64,000 bases of DNA. Source: Oscheius dolichura. Lineage: Eukaryota > Nematoda > Chromadorea > Rhabditida > Rhabditidae. Below are positions 61,757-64,000 of this stretch, one piece after another. A model generated the notes under the pieces. It was not told the origin of the DNA, searched no databases, and saw nothing but the letters and a program-made list of their open reading frames with translations. Numbering within the stretch: position 1 is the first letter of the stretch; every line of letters starts with the position of its first letter. Where the stretch lies: assembly GCA_932521035.1 (NCBI GenBank), contig OW051497.1, positions 8,556,001-8,620,000 on the forward strand, read 5' to 3'. A program made the translations under genes and the position numbers.

Positions 61757-63814
61757 TTCAGATTGTCATAGATATGATAACCTAAACTATTTAAAAAAAT
61801 TTGTATGTTAAAAAAAGGAACAAAATTGAGATTTGGACGAAGGGTAATAGGTGTGATATGGCGCTATCCCCCAAAAAAAAAGACGTGGAGCGGCGGCGTT
61901 GTTAATCAATAAGCACGGCTACGGTACGCCAGCGGTGGGACGGCAATTGAAACGAAATATTGCCGTTTATATTAGGTTTTTAAAGAAGCGGGAGAAAGAA
62001 CAATTAGAAAATAAGTGCAACATTAACGAAGCATGAACAGAGAAGCATGAACAAGGAACGCGCTATTCACGTTAAAAAGAAAAAAGACCAATGCTTGTAA
62101 TAAAGGGGGGTCAAAAGATGTAATGCTATAATCCGTTATAATAGTCCATAATAATTCGTTCCTTTCCTGGTAAAATGGCAAAATTTGCGGTACGTACGCA
62201 GAGCGTCAGCTGTTCTTGGCGGGAACTACGTACGCGCGAGAACGTGAATTCGATTATCAAAATCGCTTCTAATTTCTTACGCTCAGGGGCGTGAACCAGG
62301 CAAACAAATTCAAACGGGAAGAGTATCTCCTTGTTTGATTTGCACACGTAAAGTCTCTTCCTTACGTGATCAACGACAAATGTGGGCTCGTCAATCAATC
62401 GAACACCACCGGCCCCTCGTTAGCGAGCACTGTCGGGTAGAGTTGCGTTGCGCAATCAATACGGAGTATGGGTATCGCCCCACCCTGTTTACGTAGTCAG
62501 AATTACAAAAAGAGCTAGAGACCGAGAGTAGCGGATACCCGAAAGAGACTGCGCCGTGCGATTAGCAACGGCAAGGATGGCCAAGGATAGAAGGTCAGGG
62601 TAGGGCTTCAGATAGATAAATATTTAATCACCGAGGATAATAGCTGATTACTAATCAGGTCATTCGGAATTCGCTCAGTTTATTAGTGTACGGTACTATA
62701 CAGCTGGGCTTTCACGCGCTTTGCCCTAAGGGCAACAAGAATGCCAGAAGGCTGAATAAACATATAAGGGGATAAAGAAATATTTCAGGGATGTAACTAT
62801 TATAACAAAGGCGATATTACACCGTTTCTATTTAGCAAGCGAAGCGGCAGGAGAAAGCCGTCATAATGATTCTCCCGGCTCCGCACCGGATTATAACCAT
62901 GGCGACGGGAGAGAAGTGCCTTGTGAGGATTGATTGATGCCATGAGAGGTCTAGGTGCCTACCACTTTAAGCGTATGGTAACCTTTCTTAACCTCTTGCG
63001 TAATCTTAAGCATTTTGTTTTCCAAAACCAAAAAGAATTGTAAGATAGAAGGTCCCGGTGCTGTCTACATATAACGTTCTTCACCTGCTACTTGAAGAAT
63101 CAAACTGTGTGAAAAGTGAACCTATCTTAGAAATGGGTTGGCCCCTTAATAATTTAAATGTGGAGATTTGCCGCTAGGTCAAAAGTTTACTGCGCCGTAT
63201 CACGTTTAGGGTCACTGCGCAATGACGTCTTGTATAAACAATTTTGCAGATGTGGCTGGCCTTTTTGAAGCCGAGCCGAGCGCCCAACAAATCGGGCGAT
63301 GCCAGGGACCGGCTGTTGTCACAGATCTCTACTTGACAAGGACAAGATTGGCATTAAATCCATTCTTAAAAATTGAGGAGTTTGTTCTAAAGAGTACTGT
63401 TATACTTCCGAAATTTTCTCTCATGGGGGGTCTAATATTCGTCCTGTTTAGGTGTATTAGCTAGAATGATTAGTTTCTCAGGGCACTTAGAATGCAATGT
63501 CCTTTAACAGCGGGTAACTGCCAGAAGGACAATATGAAATGGCGGCCGACTTTCGGTTGCGACCCTTGGAAAATCCGCTAACAGTTGCACGCGCTTAGAG
63601 GAGATAGGAGCAAGTGCCATAGCCGATATAGCTTCTGGAACAAGGGAATGCCAAAAGAGGGACTTCGAACTGGTGGATTAGAAGGATTCTGGAAGTTCTT
63701 CTGCTTCCGGGTGGATCGCTAATGTTTTTACCCCCTCCCGGTACTATCTAACATAGAAAACGATTACAAATTGACAAAATTTATTGCTTTTCAAGGTCTA
63801 TAAAGTGTTAGATA
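61757..63814. other. Intergenic stretch, no gene supported
   Basis: A minus-strand open frame at 62126-62398 (start IDEPTFVVDHVRKRLYVCKS) has mild coding character but no splice partner or start context. TACGTA palindromes occur at 62190-62240. Otherwise I see nothing. Confidence 0.4.
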
Positions 63815-64000
63815 TCAGCTACCCGTAAGCTGTGGTTTAACCACGTTAACAGCAAACTGCCCAGATCTGTTGTTGTTGCCAGCTGGTTTATAGAAGGCGA
63901 CAACTACTTGTTCCAACGGAGCTTCAATATTTCCATTGCTAAAGAATTAAAAATAGGACGAAGAGTCCAATAATTGCTTACGGTTTATGCTTCCTATCAA
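63815..64000 (-). CDS. 3' end of a gene entering from the right
   Basis: The last exon 63938-63815 ends in TGA and encodes NGNIEAPLEQVVVAFYKPAG followed by NNNRSGQFAVNVV and KPQLTGS. A GT-AG intron (63981-63939) precedes it, and the partial upstream exon (from 63982) joins in frame as DRKHKP. Most of the gene is outside the window, and the visible part is not enough to name a family. Confidence 0.6.

Overview
The window is eukaryotic and looks like a rhabditid-type nematode. Most introns are 36-60 nt with TTTCAG or TTTTAG acceptors. Several starts lie just behind a possible spliced-leader acceptor. The window also carries a CCA-1-like T-type calcium channel and a Str/Srd-type chemoreceptor. 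I cannot name the genus. Intron boundaries were placed by hand and kept only where phase and reading frame close, so single-base errors remain possible.

Left arm, minus strand: 1-8143 is one long modular, low-complexity gene that runs off the left edge. It has a Lys/Glu coiled-coil start, then K-rich HSESE modules, then SLDFLDF modules, then a Glu/His/Pro-rich region grown by exon-intron duplication. After a 6 kb gap comes a small two-exon gene (14225-14582) encoding a secreted, cysteine-rich, MRFGKR-ending neuropeptide-type precursor. Next is a complete ethanolamine-phosphate cytidylyltransferase gene (16930-18772) with a GC-AG intron.

Middle: 18.8-30.1 kb has no gene I can support, only small repeats and a TTAA-flanked inverted-repeat element. 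The cca-1-like channel (30122-37325, plus) has an EEDD selectivity ring. It carries two alternative copies of the domain II turret exon, one with three cysteines and one with six. A chemoreceptor gene (38605-39748) follows.

Right part: three minus-strand coiled-coil genes (40406-44137, 46929-48774, 50535-52498) form a local cluster. At least two are clear paralogues. A diverged block of about 100-300 bp recurs four times, upstream of or between these genes. A tRNA-Ser(GCT) lies inside the cluster, and a second TTAA-flanked element sits in an intron. Two further genes converge: an unrecognised plus-strand gene with frame problems (54144-56456) and a 1219-residue Tudor-like protein (57182-61756). 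The last exons of another minus-strand gene enter at the right edge.
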